Assembly (NCBI GenBank): GCA_003154775.1
Contig: PMES01000112.1
Span: 9,632 to 57,389, forward strand
Origin: Acidobacteriota bacterium
GTDB taxonomy: Bacteria > Acidobacteriota > Terriglobia > Acidiferrales > UBA7541
Length of the DNA: 47,758 nucleotides
Direction of reading: 5' to 3'
Shown: piece by piece, positions 1 to 10,200 of the stretch
How the letters are laid out: each line of letters begins with the position of its first letter
Position numbering within the stretch: the first letter of the stretch is position 1
The notes under the pieces: generated by a model
The model's input: the letters and a program-made list of their open reading frames with translations, nothing else
The model's database searches: none
Told to the model about the DNA's origin: nothing
Made by a program: the position numbers and the translations under genes

Positions 1-900
1 ACGCCCGTTCCATCCCTCCGCGAAACTGGTGTCGCGCAGGTTGTAGTCGTCATGATGGGAGATCACGCAAATGGTCATGCGGCCGCCGGGGTCGATGGCA
101 CAGCCGTTCTGCCCGCCGCCGCAGGTGTATTTCCTGGGACCCAGGGGACCGTGTTGGGAAGCAAGTTCGTCTTGGGCAAGCTTGAGGTATTCGGCTTTTC
201 GGACGGGATCCCGAAATTCGAGATCCACGGCTTGTTCGGGAGAGAGACGCACGGCAAGAGGACCTTGGGAGCAATCGATGCGCGGATTGACGAGCGGGTC
301 GAACTTGAATTCAACGCCGATTTCTTCCTCCGCGAAACGTTTCATTTCGTAAACTTCGTGGACGTTGATGGTGGTTGGAACAGTCTTTAGTTTGAGAGGC
401 AGACCGCGCTCTTTGAGCAGACGAACTGCCCTCATGCAGCGGTCAAAGGAGCCCGGGATGCGCGTGAGGGTTTCGTAGGTTTCTCGAGTGGCGCCGTACA
501 AGGTGATTTCGATGGAGAAGGGGCGGTATTCCGCGAGGTGATCGGCAATCCGCGGAGTGATCAGGGTCCCATTGGTGAAGAGGGTGATGAGAAAGCCGCG
601 CTTTTTGGCTTCGGTATAAATATCGAGGAAATCTTTTCGGGCGAAAATTTCGCCGCCGGTATACAAAATCCAGAGGCAACCGAGACCGGCGAGTTCGTCG
701 AGCAGGCGGACGTGTTCCGCGAAGGTCATTTCCTGCCGGCGGGCAGGGGAGTCGTTCATGGGGAGATTGTTGTAACAGTGCTGGCACTCGAGCGGGCAGC
801 GGTGAGTCACCTCGATCGACACGTCGGCAGGGACGCGGCGCCCTTGCTGGCGCTGGTGGATCAGGGTGGAAAACTCTCCGTAAGTGGCTGTCTGTAGCAC
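1..900 (-). CDS. Radical SAM/SPASM peptide maturase, 3' end outside window
   Basis: Read on the minus strand from GTG at 900, the frame stays open for 300 codons to the window edge, so the C-terminus is missing. Residues 35-42 hold the CxxxCxxC radical SAM cluster motif (CPLECQHC: C35, C39, C42), followed by the TGGEI strand and TNGT, as in the family. Near residue 270 a CGGGQNGCAIDPGG stretch and a following ICV match the start of a SPASM domain that carries auxiliary Fe-S clusters. The GTG is supported by AAGG eight bases upstream and by the lack of another in-frame start. It lies 81 bases after the PqqD-like gene on the same strand, the usual pairing of RiPP maturases such as PqqE. The family modifies ribosomal peptides using SAM radicals; the substrate here is unknown. 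Confidence 0.88.
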   Translation of the reverse strand, partial: MLQTATYGEFSTLIHQRQQGRRVPADVSIEVTHRCPLECQHCYNNLPMNDSPARRQEMTFAEHVRLLDELAGLGCLWILYTGGEIFARKDFLDIYTEAKKRGFLITLFTNGTLITPRIADHLAEYRPFSIEITLYGATRETYETLTRIPGSFDRCMRAVRLLKERGLPLKLKTVPTTINVHEVYEMKRFAEEEIGVEFKFDPLVNPRIDCSQGPLAVRLSPEQAVDLEFRDPVRKAEYLKLAQDELASQHGPLGPRKYTCGGGQNGCAIDPGGRMTICVISHHDDYNLRDTSFAEGWNGR

Positions 901-929
901 GTATCTACCTTTTCGATCAAAGCTAAAAC

Positions 930-959
930 GGACTGTGCATTTGGCATGGCGGACAGTCC
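930..959 (-). promoter_or_regulatory. Short hairpin between the PqqD-like and radical SAM genes
   Basis: A 7-base inverted repeat (GGACTGT at 930-936, ACAGTCC at 953-959) with a 16-base loop lies in the spacer between the two genes. On the minus strand it is followed by GTTTTAG, so it could attenuate or protect the transcript. The stem is short and may be chance. Confidence 0.25.
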
Positions 960-981
960 TTGGCGGAATGCCCGCGCAGCC

Positions 982-1275
982 TTAGGCAACGAGCTGAACT
1001 AGTTTTCCCTCCAGCAACGAATCAAGAAACTCGCGAATGTCGTTTTGTGCCTGCGCCGCGGTGACCTCAAATTCTTCGCAGACGCGATTCATCATCTCCG
1101 GGACGGTGTGTTCTTCCTGCATGAAATCCCAGAGAACCAAGCCAACCTGATTCAGGGTATAGAGGGAATTCAGATCGCCGACGCCGTGGCGTATGGGCAC
1201 GATGATGAGCTCGCCTTCGATCTGACGCGAAACCACCTCGCGATTGCGGATGAAACGGACGTTATCGGGAAGCAT
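982..1275 (-). CDS. PqqD-family peptide chaperone (RiPP recognition element)
   Basis: This 97-residue protein has the size and pattern of the PqqD family: an N-terminal beta region (RNREVVSRQIEGELIIVPIR), a central LNSLYTLNQVGLVLWDFM stretch matching the conserved LN..a..iW motif, and a helical C-terminal half rich in Glu. PqqD-like proteins bind the leader of a precursor peptide and present it to a radical SAM enzyme. That fits the maturase just downstream on the same strand. The ATG has GGAGG 14 bases upstream, a rather long spacing. No adjacent gene for a precursor peptide is recognisable; it may be encoded beyond the left edge or elsewhere. Confidence 0.85.
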   Translation of the reverse strand: MLPDNVRFIRNREVVSRQIEGELIIVPIRHGVGDLNSLYTLNQVGLVLWDFMQEEHTVPEMMNRVCEEFEVTAAQAQNDIREFLDSLLEGKLVQLVA

Positions 1276-1692
1276 GGAAAATTGGCAAACCTCCGCCGGG
1301 GCGTATGTTCAAAACTGGAATGCCCTTTCTAAAAGTGTCCGGTACTGGGACAGAGGTGTCATGGACTGAAACAGGTGGTGTAACGTAAGGGTACTTAGTA
1401 ATAGTTAGAGCATCTTCACCAGGAGTAACGGTGTGGAAAAGTGACCTCCAAGGAGATTTGTGGCGGACGCGGAGGAGGGGGGGCTGGGTAGGTACGTATA
1501 TGCAAATGATATGCAACTGAGGACCGGCTGTGCCGCGCTCCGCAGGAGCAGAAGAAATTGCGCGAGAACCGGGAGGGAATCCCATACAATCAGGGGCGTA
1601 TACGGCCATCGTCAGGTGTTATTTAGGATGGCGAGGCTGGTGAACGCGGAGCGCGGTTCCGCGGCATTCAAAACAACTTTCAGGAAATCCAC
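1276..1692. other. Divergent intergenic region, no gene recognised
   Basis: This 417-base stretch separates the minus-strand PqqD-like gene from the plus-strand transporter and should hold both promoters. An AT-richer patch lies near 1381-1420. A minus-strand frame (1262-1609, 115 codons) is open but has irregular composition and overlaps the PqqD start; I do not call it. Confidence 0.5.
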
Positions 1693-3018
1693 GTGAAACT
1701 AAACTCGTATATTTTGCGAAGCACGATTGTGGCGGCTTTGGGCGGTTTGTTGTTTGGTTTTGACACTGCGGTGATCGCTGGGACGACGCACGCCTTGAGC
1801 GCGCTCTACAGGTTGTCTCCGGGGATGCTGGGATTCACGGTATCGGCGGCGCTCTGGGGAACAATCATAGGCGCAATGACCGCCGGAATTCCCGGAGACA
1901 AGTACGGCCGGCGGGATAGTCTGCGGCTGATGGCGATTCTCTACGTTGTTTCCGCGGTAGGTTGCGGATTTGCCTGGAGTTGGGGCGCGCTTGTTTTTTT
2001 CCGGTTCATCGGTGGCCTGGGAATTGGCGGCTCTTCGGTCCTGGGGCCGATGTACATCGCGGAGATTGCGCCGGCGAAATGGCGCGGGCGGCTGGTAGGC
2101 TTTTTCCAGTTCAACGTTGTGTTCGGGATTCTGCTGGCTTATTTCTCGAATTACGTCATCGGGATGTTTGGTCTGGGTGATCACGAATGGCGCTGGAAGC
2201 TGGCAATCGCGGCGTTTCCGGCGGCGGCGTTTCTGGGTTTGCTGTTCTCTATTCCGCGAAGCCCGCGCTGGCTGGTAAAGAAGGGGAAGATTGCAGAAGC
2301 GCGCGAAGTGCTGCAACAGACGGGAGCGACGAACTACGAAGAAGTATTGCAGGAGATTGTGGCCTCGATTGACGCGGAACACGTGCAGCACGACAGCCTA
2401 TTCACGTGGAAGTACCGGCTGCCAATTTTTCTGGCTGTGACGATCGGGATGTTCAATCAGCTTTCCGGAATCAACGCGATTCTGTATTACCTGAACGATA
2501 TTTTCGGATTTGCGGGTTATAGCAAGGTTTCCGCGGACTTGCAGGCGGTGGCCGTGGGAGCCACGAATCTTCTGTCAACGATGCTGGCGATGAGCCTGAT
2601 CGACCGCGTGGGACGCAAGAAACTCCTGCTCATTGGGTCGATCGGCACGATGCTGTGCCTGGCGGGAGTGGCCGGCATTTTCCTGACGAAGCGCCATGAA
2701 CACCTGCTGCTTTGGCTGCTGATCGGCTACATCGCGTTTTTTGCCTTTTCGCAGGGAGCGGTGATCTGGGTGTATATCAGTGAAGTGTTTCCGAACCGGG
2801 TAAGGGCAAACGGACAGAGCCTGGGGAGTTTTTCGCATTGGGCCATGAATGCGGTCATCAGTGGCACGTTCCCGCCCATGGCGGCCAGGTCGGGTGGGTA
2901 TCCCTTCGTGTTTTTTGCGGCGATGATGGCACTGCAGTTTGTGGTGGTGCTGCTGTTCTTCCCGGAAACGAAGGGCGTCTCTCTGGAGGAGATGCAGAGA
3001 AAATTGGGCATTGCGTAA
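1693..3018 (+). CDS. Sugar-porter family MFS transporter
   Basis: 441 residues, about twelve hydrophobic segments, in the size range of XylE/GalP-type proton-sugar symporters. Family signatures are visible: GGLLFGFDTAVIAG in the first membrane segment, GDKYGRR in the loop between segments 2 and 3, its counterpart DRVGRKK in the second half, QLSGINAILYY in segment 7, and PETKGVSLEEM at the C-terminal end of segment 12. It acts in the inner membrane and probably imports a monosaccharide; which one cannot be told from sequence. The GTG start is preceded by AGGA at good spacing. It stands alone on this strand, divergent from the PqqD-like gene. A GC-rich hairpin (CCCCGG 3070-3075, CCGGGG 3084-3089) follows the stop. 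Confidence 0.93.
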   Translation: MKLNSYILRSTIVAALGGLLFGFDTAVIAGTTHALSALYRLSPGMLGFTVSAALWGTIIGAMTAGIPGDKYGRRDSLRLMAILYVVSAVGCGFAWSWGALVFFRFIGGLGIGGSSVLGPMYIAEIAPAKWRGRLVGFFQFNVVFGILLAYFSNYVIGMFGLGDHEWRWKLAIAAFPAAAFLGLLFSIPRSPRWLVKKGKIAEAREVLQQTGATNYEEVLQEIVASIDAEHVQHDSLFTWKYRLPIFLAVTIGMFNQLSGINAILYYLNDIFGFAGYSKVSADLQAVAVGATNLLSTMLAMSLIDRVGRKKLLLIGSIGTMLCLAGVAGIFLTKRHEHLLLWLLIGYIAFFAFSQGAVIWVYISEVFPNRVRANGQSLGSFSHWAMNAVISGTFPPMAARSGGYPFVFFAAMMALQFVVVLLFFPETKGVSLEEMQRKLGIA

Positions 3019-3242
3019 AGGGGACCAGTCGAGGTCATTTGCCTGTGAAACCGAGTACTGGGCGGGACGCCCCGGGGACGGCACCGGGGGCCAAGTGACC
3101 AGTCAGCAAAGGTTTATCAGAAAAACCAATTGTAGAATGCGCTTGCTGCAGAAGAAGCAAGGGCGTTATATACTGGCGGCCAGAGGGTCTCGCCCAGTGA
3201 GAGAGCGTCAGGCTACTGGAGTGACTGGACCCACTGTATCCG

Positions 3243-6200
3243 ATGGACGAGCAGAAACCCAAGCCGGGTCGTAGCCAGGACTCGGGTCCAGGAGGACCTG
3301 GAGGGCTTCGCGCGCCCGCTAAGGGCGACAGCGCTCCGAGCGAGGTGCCGCTGGCCGGTGCCACCTTCATAGAGCAGCCTAAGAAACCGGCCGTGGATCC
3401 GGAAGCGACGGCCGTCGTGAGCCGCTCTTTGGATGGCAGTATCTCCCCCCAGCTTTCGACAGGGCCGCAAACCTACGGTGGCGCATACCGAGGTGTGGTT
3501 CTGCAACCGGGCGACCTCTTCGGTGGCCGCTATGAAATCCTGCAACTGCTGGGTGAGGGAGGCATGGGTTCGGTGTACAAGGCCGCCGACCGCGAAGTCG
3601 AGCGGACGGTGGCCTTGAAGCTAATCCGGCCAGACCTGGCGAGTAACCCGGCCATCCTCGCGCGGTTCAAGCAAGAACTCCTGACGGCTCATCAAGTTAC
3701 ACACAAGAACGTCATCCGCATCTACGACATGGCGGAAGCGGAAGGCGTGAAATTCATCACCATGGAGTTCGTCGAGGGCAACGACCTGCGACGTGTGCTT
3801 CTGGACTGCGGGAAGTTGCCGCCCGAGGAGGCCGTGGAGATCATCCGGCAGGTATGCCTGGCGCTGGACGCCGCCCATTCGGCGGGAATCATTCACCGCG
3901 ACTTGAAGCCGCAAAACATCATGAAGGACAAGAATGGTCGAATCCTGGTGATGGATTTCGGCTTGGCGCGTTCGGTGGAGTCGGGAGGAATGACCCAGAC
4001 GGGGGCGTTGCTGGGCACGATCGAATACATGTCTCCCGAGCAGTCGATGGGTAAGACCCTGGATCAGCGGTCCGACCTGTTTGCGGTGGGATTGATTTTT
4101 TATGAGTTGCTGAGCGGGAAGACGCCGTTCAAAGCAGAAACCGCGATGGCCAGCCTGCTGCTGCGGAACCAGGAACGAGCGGTGCCGGTGCGGGAGTTGG
4201 ACCAATCGATACCGCCGGGGTTGAGCGACATCGTGAGCAAGTGCCTGGAGCGCGACGTGAATCTGCGCTACCAGAGCGCTTGGCAAATTCTGGCCGATCT
4301 GGACGCGTGGCAGGGGAAAAGGCCAGTGTCGGCTTCGATGATTCAGATCGCGCCGGCGGCGGCAACGGCCAGGGGCATTCGGGGCGTGGCGGCGTGGAAA
4401 TGGGCGGCAGCGGGAGTGGTGGCGGTGGCGCTGGCAGTGGGAGGCTGGGTTTACCGAGGGAAGCTGCAGCCGAGTGCGCAAGGAAGACCTGCTACGGCGG
4501 CGGGGCCAGAAATCTCACTCGCAATTTTGCCTTTCCAGAACGGCTCTGGGGATGCGAGCCTGGATTGGCTGGGCACAAGTCTCGCAGAAATGCTCAGCAC
4601 CGATGTGGGTCAATCGGCGCATATGCGGACTGTTTCTCCGGATCGTATCCACCAGATTTTTGCTGACCTTCGTCTACCCCAGAATACGGACCTGGATCCG
4701 GACACGCTTCGCCGCATCGCTGAATTTGGGAATGCCGACACCGTGGTCTGGGGACGCTACGCCAGATTTGGCGACCAGATTCGAATCGACGCGACGCTCC
4801 GGGACCTGAAGCAGAATCGGATTTCCTCATTGAAAATTGATGCGGCCAATGAGAAAGAAATTCCGGGTACCGTGGACAAGCTGGCCGAACTCATTCGCAA
4901 GAACCTCTCGGTTTCCGCCGATGTGCTGAACGAGTTGAAAGCCAGCTCGTTCCAGCCCTCGTCAAAGTCCCTGCCAGCGATTAAGGCTTACAACCAGGGA
5001 ATGGAGTTGTTCCGAGACGGTAAGAATCTGGAAGCCGTGCAATCTTTGCAAAGCGCAGTGCAGGCCGATCCGCAGTTTGCGCTGGCCTATTCGCGGCTGG
5101 CGGAGGCAGATTCGGCGCTCGGTTACATGGCTGAAGCAGAGTCGAACTCTCGCAAGGCTCAAGAACTCAGTGATTCATTGCCTCCCGCCGAGAAGTACCT
5201 GGTTCAGGCAATTTATGCCCGCACTGTGAAGAACAACAAAAAGGCCATCGAGGCGTACGAAAACCTGGCAAAAATCATGCCCGATAACTCCGATGTGGAA
5301 TCAGCGCTCGGCAGCTTGTACTCCGAGAGTGGCGACTACGATAAGGCCCGAGCGCAATTTGCGAAGATACTGCGGTCGGATCCCAAGAACATGCAGGCGC
5401 TCTGGCAGATGGGCGTGGTCGAGATCACAAACAGCAATCCGCAAGGAGCTCTGGATCCGTTGAACAAAGGCCTGACTCTGGCGATCCAGGTGGACAACCA
5501 GGAGCAACGCGCCCTGATCCAGCAATCCATCGGAGTTTGTTACCGGCTTTTGAACAAGCCCGATGAGGCCATGCGAAATTACCAGGAGTCGGTCGAAGTT
5601 GCGAAGCGGCTTGGGCTGAAGCGATTACAAGCCGCCAGCCTGTCGGAGATGGCCACGTTGCAGAGTTCGCTGGGCAAACCCGATGCGGCGATGAGCAGCT
5701 ACACACAAGCGCTCCAGCTCTTGCAGGACATCGGCATGAAAAAGGAGTACGGTTCTGTCCTGCTGAACCGCGGCGTGCTGCATGAATCGCGCGGTGAGTA
5801 CGATAAGGCCTTGCAGGATTATAAAGATTCGTTGCAAATCCAGAGAGACGCCGACGACCAGAACCTTCAGGCTCTTTGCCTCAGCAACATTGGCGGAGTG
5901 TACTTACAGAAGGGAGACACGGATAACGCGCTGACCTATCTGGGTCAAGCCCTGCCGCTGCGCGAGAAACTGAACAATCCCGAATATCTGGCGCGAACTC
6001 TCGACAGCTTGGGTGATGTCTATGTGGCAATGGGCGACTTCGATAAAGCTCTCGAATCCCTGCTGAAGGCTCTCGAAATTTCGCGCAAAGCCAACATCGC
6101 CACGGAGGTGGCAAGTGCTTCGGAGTCGCTTGGCATGGTTTTCTTTTATCAGGGGCGCCTGGGAGCTGCCGTCTCTTCCATGCAAGATGCGGTAAAGGGC

Positions 6201-6911
6201 TACCGCGCGGCCAATAATTACAGCGGCGAGATGGCTGATTCACTCAATGGGTTTGCCTTTACCCTGGCCCACGCGGGCCGGGCTGACGAAGCCGGTGCCC
6301 AGCTTGTGGAAGCCCAGAATGTGGCCAAGGCATTAAAGGACGAGGGTCTCCAAGCCAAGCTCCTGCTTACCAAGGGCGATGTTGCTTTCTATCAGGGAGA
6401 TTTGAAGGGTGCCAAAGCGGCATATGAACAATCTGCAGCACTGGCAGCCAAGTCCAAGGACAAAGAAGGCGCGCTGATTGCAAAAATGAACCTAGCGCGA
6501 GTGGCGCTGTCCGAGGGAAGAACACAATCGGCGATCACCGAATTGCGCGCGGCCGTGCAGCAGGCCGAACTTCTGCACTCGAAATATTATTCGGTTCACG
6601 GCTCTGTGGATTTGGGTGCAGCCCTCATCGCCGCCAAGGACTACACTCATGCGCGCGGGGAGCTGGACCACGCCATGAGCCGCAGCGAGAAGATGGGGCT
6701 GCGGCTGGAAACGGCGCAGATCCACTATTTGACCGGCAAACTGCTCGCTCTCACGGGCAAGGCTGGCGAAGCCACCAGCCAGTATCAACAAGCAAAGAAC
6801 ATCCTCGCTGAAATCATGAAAGAAGGCGGGGCAGAAAAACTACTGCAGCGCCCTGACCTGAAGGCGATGTACGACGAAGCCACGCAAGGAACTCAGCAAC
6901 CGAAAAGTTAG
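3243..6911 (+). CDS. Ser/Thr protein kinase with TolB-like domain and TPR array
   Basis: 1222 residues. A disordered Pro/Gly-rich head (1-90) leads into a complete Hanks-type kinase: glycine loop GEGGMGSV (104-111), catalytic Lys126, HRDLKPQN (Asp220), DFG (238-240), GTIEYMSPEQ activation segment, ending near 355. One membrane segment lies at about 385-405. The outside part begins with a TolB/FlgO-like nucleotide-binding-type domain (ISLAILPFQNGSG, from 424) and continues as tandem TPRs from about 575 to 1210. The architecture, cytoplasmic kinase plus periplasmic TPR sensor or scaffold, is common in Acidobacteriota. The substrate is unknown. The ATG has no clear ribosome site, so the start within the disordered head is uncertain. 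No linked phosphatase was seen. Confidence 0.92.
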   Translation: MDEQKPKPGRSQDSGPGGPGGLRAPAKGDSAPSEVPLAGATFIEQPKKPAVDPEATAVVSRSLDGSISPQLSTGPQTYGGAYRGVVLQPGDLFGGRYEILQLLGEGGMGSVYKAADREVERTVALKLIRPDLASNPAILARFKQELLTAHQVTHKNVIRIYDMAEAEGVKFITMEFVEGNDLRRVLLDCGKLPPEEAVEIIRQVCLALDAAHSAGIIHRDLKPQNIMKDKNGRILVMDFGLARSVESGGMTQTGALLGTIEYMSPEQSMGKTLDQRSDLFAVGLIFYELLSGKTPFKAETAMASLLLRNQERAVPVRELDQSIPPGLSDIVSKCLERDVNLRYQSAWQILADLDAWQGKRPVSASMIQIAPAAATARGIRGVAAWKWAAAGVVAVALAVGGWVYRGKLQPSAQGRPATAAGPEISLAILPFQNGSGDASLDWLGTSLAEMLSTDVGQSAHMRTVSPDRIHQIFADLRLPQNTDLDPDTLRRIAEFGNADTVVWGRYARFGDQIRIDATLRDLKQNRISSLKIDAANEKEIPGTVDKLAELIRKNLSVSADVLNELKASSFQPSSKSLPAIKAYNQGMELFRDGKNLEAVQSLQSAVQADPQFALAYSRLAEADSALGYMAEAESNSRKAQELSDSLPPAEKYLVQAIYARTVKNNKKAIEAYENLAKIMPDNSDVESALGSLYSESGDYDKARAQFAKILRSDPKNMQALWQMGVVEITNSNPQGALDPLNKGLTLAIQVDNQEQRALIQQSIGVCYRLLNKPDEAMRNYQESVEVAKRLGLKRLQAASLSEMATLQSSLGKPDAAMSSYTQALQLLQDIGMKKEYGSVLLNRGVLHESRGEYDKALQDYKDSLQIQRDADDQNLQALCLSNIGGVYLQKGDTDNALTYLGQALPLREKLNNPEYLARTLDSLGDVYVAMGDFDKALESLLKALEISRKANIATEVASASESLGMVFFYQGRLGAAVSSMQDAVKGYRAANNYSGEMADSLNGFAFTLAHAGRADEAGAQLVEAQNVAKALKDEGLQAKLLLTKGDVAFYQGDLKGAKAAYEQSAALAAKSKDKEGALIAKMNLARVALSEGRTQSAITELRAAVQQAELLHSKYYSVHGSVDLGAALIAAKDYTHARGELDHAMSRSEKMGLRLETAQIHYLTGKLLALTGKAGEATSQYQQAKNILAEIMKEGGAEKLLQRPDLKAMYDEATQGTQQPKS

Positions 6912-7264
6912 ACTCGGAACCCTTCCATCACTCTCTGGAGTTCCCGCTACCGCCAATCACATTCAGCGGGACCGCTGCGGCAAAAGGGCTTTTGGCAAGC
7001 CCAGACCTGCGAATCGAACGCGCTTCCCGCGTCCTGACAAGGGCCAACTCCCTGCCATGATCGAACAAAGTGCTGGCACCACTGGATCAAGCCTCCACCG
7101 GTTGACAGTGCCCAAGCCTCCATAGTAGGACGCAGGCCCGGCTCTCTCCGGTGAGCCGGGGTTCCGCCCTTATGGAAAGAGAACCCCGGTGACACTCTCC
7201 TTTCGGAAGAGCATCACCGGGGGTTGATTGTATTCATGTTATGGTCTCGAGCCCAATCTCGACT
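6912..7264. other. Convergent intergenic region with terminator-like hairpin
   Basis: 353 bases between the kinase gene and the convergent secreted-protein gene. Apart from the hairpin at 7156-7189, listed separately, I see no gene; the 82-codon minus-strand frame at 6947-7195 lacks a ribosome site and recognisable content. Confidence 0.5.
7156..7189. terminator. Strong hairpin between convergent genes
   Basis: CCGGGGTTC (7156-7164) pairs perfectly with GAACCCCGG (7181-7189) around a 16-base loop. It lies between convergent stop codons, as expected for a bidirectional terminator, but there is no adjoining T run on either strand. Confidence 0.5.
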
Positions 7265-10200
7265 TTAGCTGCGCGTTACTTTGATGCTGACCGACACCGA
7301 ATTGTTTTTGGTATTCGGGTCCGGGTTGAGTCCGTTGATTTGAATGGTGTTCGTGACGGTGCTGGAGGCTGCAGCAGTCACCTTCGCTGTGATCTGACCG
7401 ATGTAGATGCTTCCGGTATGGGGCACCACCGGGAGATTTCCGATATTGCAGGTCACCGCGCCGGACACGTACGTGCAGGTCTCAGAGGTAATTCCATTTG
7501 TAAGCGATGCACCGACGAACGAGAGACCCGAAGGTAAGGCGTCGGTAATCGTGACGCCGTACCCCGTACTGGGGCCAAGGTTGGACGCGATGAAGCCATA
7601 GGTGATTTTTGCGCCGATCTTTACGGAAGCCCCAGGAAGGCTGCCCGCGAGAAGGACCAGATCTGCCGAGGGGTAGAAGACCTTGTAGGACACCCGCACC
7701 GATGCGGAGATATTCCCCGCACAGTCCGTCGAGTTCACAGAGAACGTGTAAGTCCCGGGGGTGGAAGTATTAATCGGATAAGAGGAACTGAACGTAAGCG
7801 GTCCGGCTGCAGGAGCCGCTAGGCAAGCGGGCGGAACGGGTGCAGCGGGTGGAGCAGGGGACGCTGGGCAAGTCGCGATACCAGAGCCGGTGTCCGCACA
7901 GGTGTAGGTGATCGAGGCGGGGCTCTGGCCGACGGTGAACGATTGGCCGTTAGGGTACGATACGCCTATACTCGGAGGCGTCGTGTCGATCGGGGTCGCG
8001 TACGGCCCCTGAGTGTTGGAGGAATTTCCAGCCAGGTCCTGGATTACTTGCGCTGGAATCGCCGCAGCCGCGGGGTTCAGGCCGACGACAGTGGATACGG
8101 GACCAATTGAAGTGGTGGAACTGCCCTGAAGCACGGCCGGGTTGGTACCGGTCACCGTGGTTACGGAAGACGCCGCCGTTCCAATCCCGAAGCCGGAGCC
8201 GGGGACAGGGTCCGTCGCCGAGCAACTGGCGCTGACATTCGCCGTCGTGTACCACCCATTAGTGCCATTGGAAGCAGGCGGCGATACCGTGCACGCCAGG
8301 GATGGCGGCACGTTGTCCCAGCCCACTGAAGTCACCTGGAAGGAAGCCCAGTTGGCTGCCGGGTTCGTGAGTTGCGAGGGCGTCGGGTTGAAGACCAGTC
8401 CTTCGGTGAGGGCGCAGTCCGTGGTGAAGTAATGCAGGTTATAAATGCCATTGCCCTGAGTCGGCGCGAAGCTGTCGTTGGCAGTGAACGATGGCAAAGG
8501 CGACCCCGAAGTGCAGTTGGCAATGGACGTAGGCAGCTGAATGGGGTCGGTGTTGTGGTACACCGTCGAATTATCAGCGTACTGTAGTGCGTCAGTCGCC
8601 ACCGGGAAGGTCGTGTCCGGAAGAGGTGTACTCAGCGGTGCGATGCCATAGGTCACGCTGTAAGGCGCAGCGGGTAGGAAACCGTTGGGTAGGGGTATGT
8701 TCCCCGTGCTCGGATAGGTCGCCTGATTGGCAACGAATTTGGCATTGAGGGACGACGTGCTGACCCAGCCGTTGGAGTTCTGGCCCGCGATGGTCGTCTG
8801 TGTGAACGGTTTCGGCATGTTCACGACAGGCACAAAAATGGAATTCGTAATAGGAGTTGTGCCACCGCCCCTTGCATCCGCAGCACCGAGGAACTGAGTG
8901 AGTACGTCAATTGGGCATAGGTTGTTGGTCAATCCACCCGACAGGGCGCAATTTGCTTGGCTATAGACTGTCGAGGAGGAGGTAGTGCTGTTCACGGTGC
9001 CGCTTATCGCCACTGGAGTGCAGGTTGTCAAATTCGCAGATGGCGCGCAGGTCCAGCCGTCGCCGCCCATAAGTAAGCCCGGGCCAATGAGCGTTTGAGC
9101 CATGGATGGTGCGCAAGTTCCGTTGTTATTCAAATAGAAGGTGCAGGAACTAGAGAGGAAGTTGGTGTTGGTGTCCGCGGGCTCATCTGGGGAAGAATAC
9201 TGCGTACTTTCCAAAATATTTCTGAGGGTGCTGGGCGTCGGTACGCAATTGCTCCCGCTCACAGTTGATCCACCGGGAGCCTGGCACTGGAGCAGGAAAG
9301 CTTTGCACAGGTAATTGGTAGGGTTGAAGGGATCGACCTCGCCCGTAATTCTCACGCAGACTGCTGGGGCTGCGGAGGTATTCGCGACTAACTGATAGAA
9401 CAGTTGTTGGGGTATGCCAATGTCGGTAACGACCGGTATCGTGCCGGATGGGATGGTTACGCTGTCGCTCTGTACCGCATTCGCGACGCTGTTTGTGAAC
9501 GAGATGTTCTGACCGCCGCCGGTGTCAAACGAGGAGGTTTGCGTCAGCGAAGCAGGATTATTCGAATTGATGGGATTGCCGGTGATGCTCCCGCCGGGTG
9601 TGACTCCCGCCAGGCTGCAGCTGGTCACCAAGTGCAGCGTCGCGGAGCCCAGGTCGCCGCCAGCGTCCTGCATCTGTACGGTCAGCGACTGAGTTCCAGT
9701 CGAAAGGAGGCTGGCAACGCTGAACGGCGCGACTCCATACTGTGCAACGAAGCTGCCTGGCCCACCGGTGCCGAGGGGATATCCAGTGATGTCGGGGTTC
9801 TGTCCGATTCCTGCAGGGGCGAGGTATGCAACGACTGCTGATTCATACGAAGATCGGAAGCAGTTTGTCGACCCCGTCGGAAAACCAGTGAACCCTTGAA
9901 AATTGGTGTCGCCGCCGTAGCACACGTTTGATGTCGTTACCGAGGTCGGCGTCGTGCCATAGGTGTTTGCCACCTGAATAGTGTTGTCCTGGAAAACGTT
10001 GCCGGATCCGTCCGGTGTGGAAGATAGGAATGCGGTCGCGCCGGCCGGGCACGAAAGATTAACCGTCGTGCTCTGGAGTGTTTGCCCTCCCGTGGGCGGA
10101 GACTGCGTCCACGTCACGTAACTAAAGAGGGAAAGATTTATATTAAGTGGGCTAAAGAGCTTGATGGCGCCATACGCCCCATTCAGCGGGACGGTGAGAG

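Noticed and set aside
1262-1609. 115-codon minus-strand frame before the PqqD-like gene, as a RiPP precursor
   Set aside because: No ribosome site, no leader-like or core-like pattern, overlaps the PqqD start and runs through the expected promoter area.
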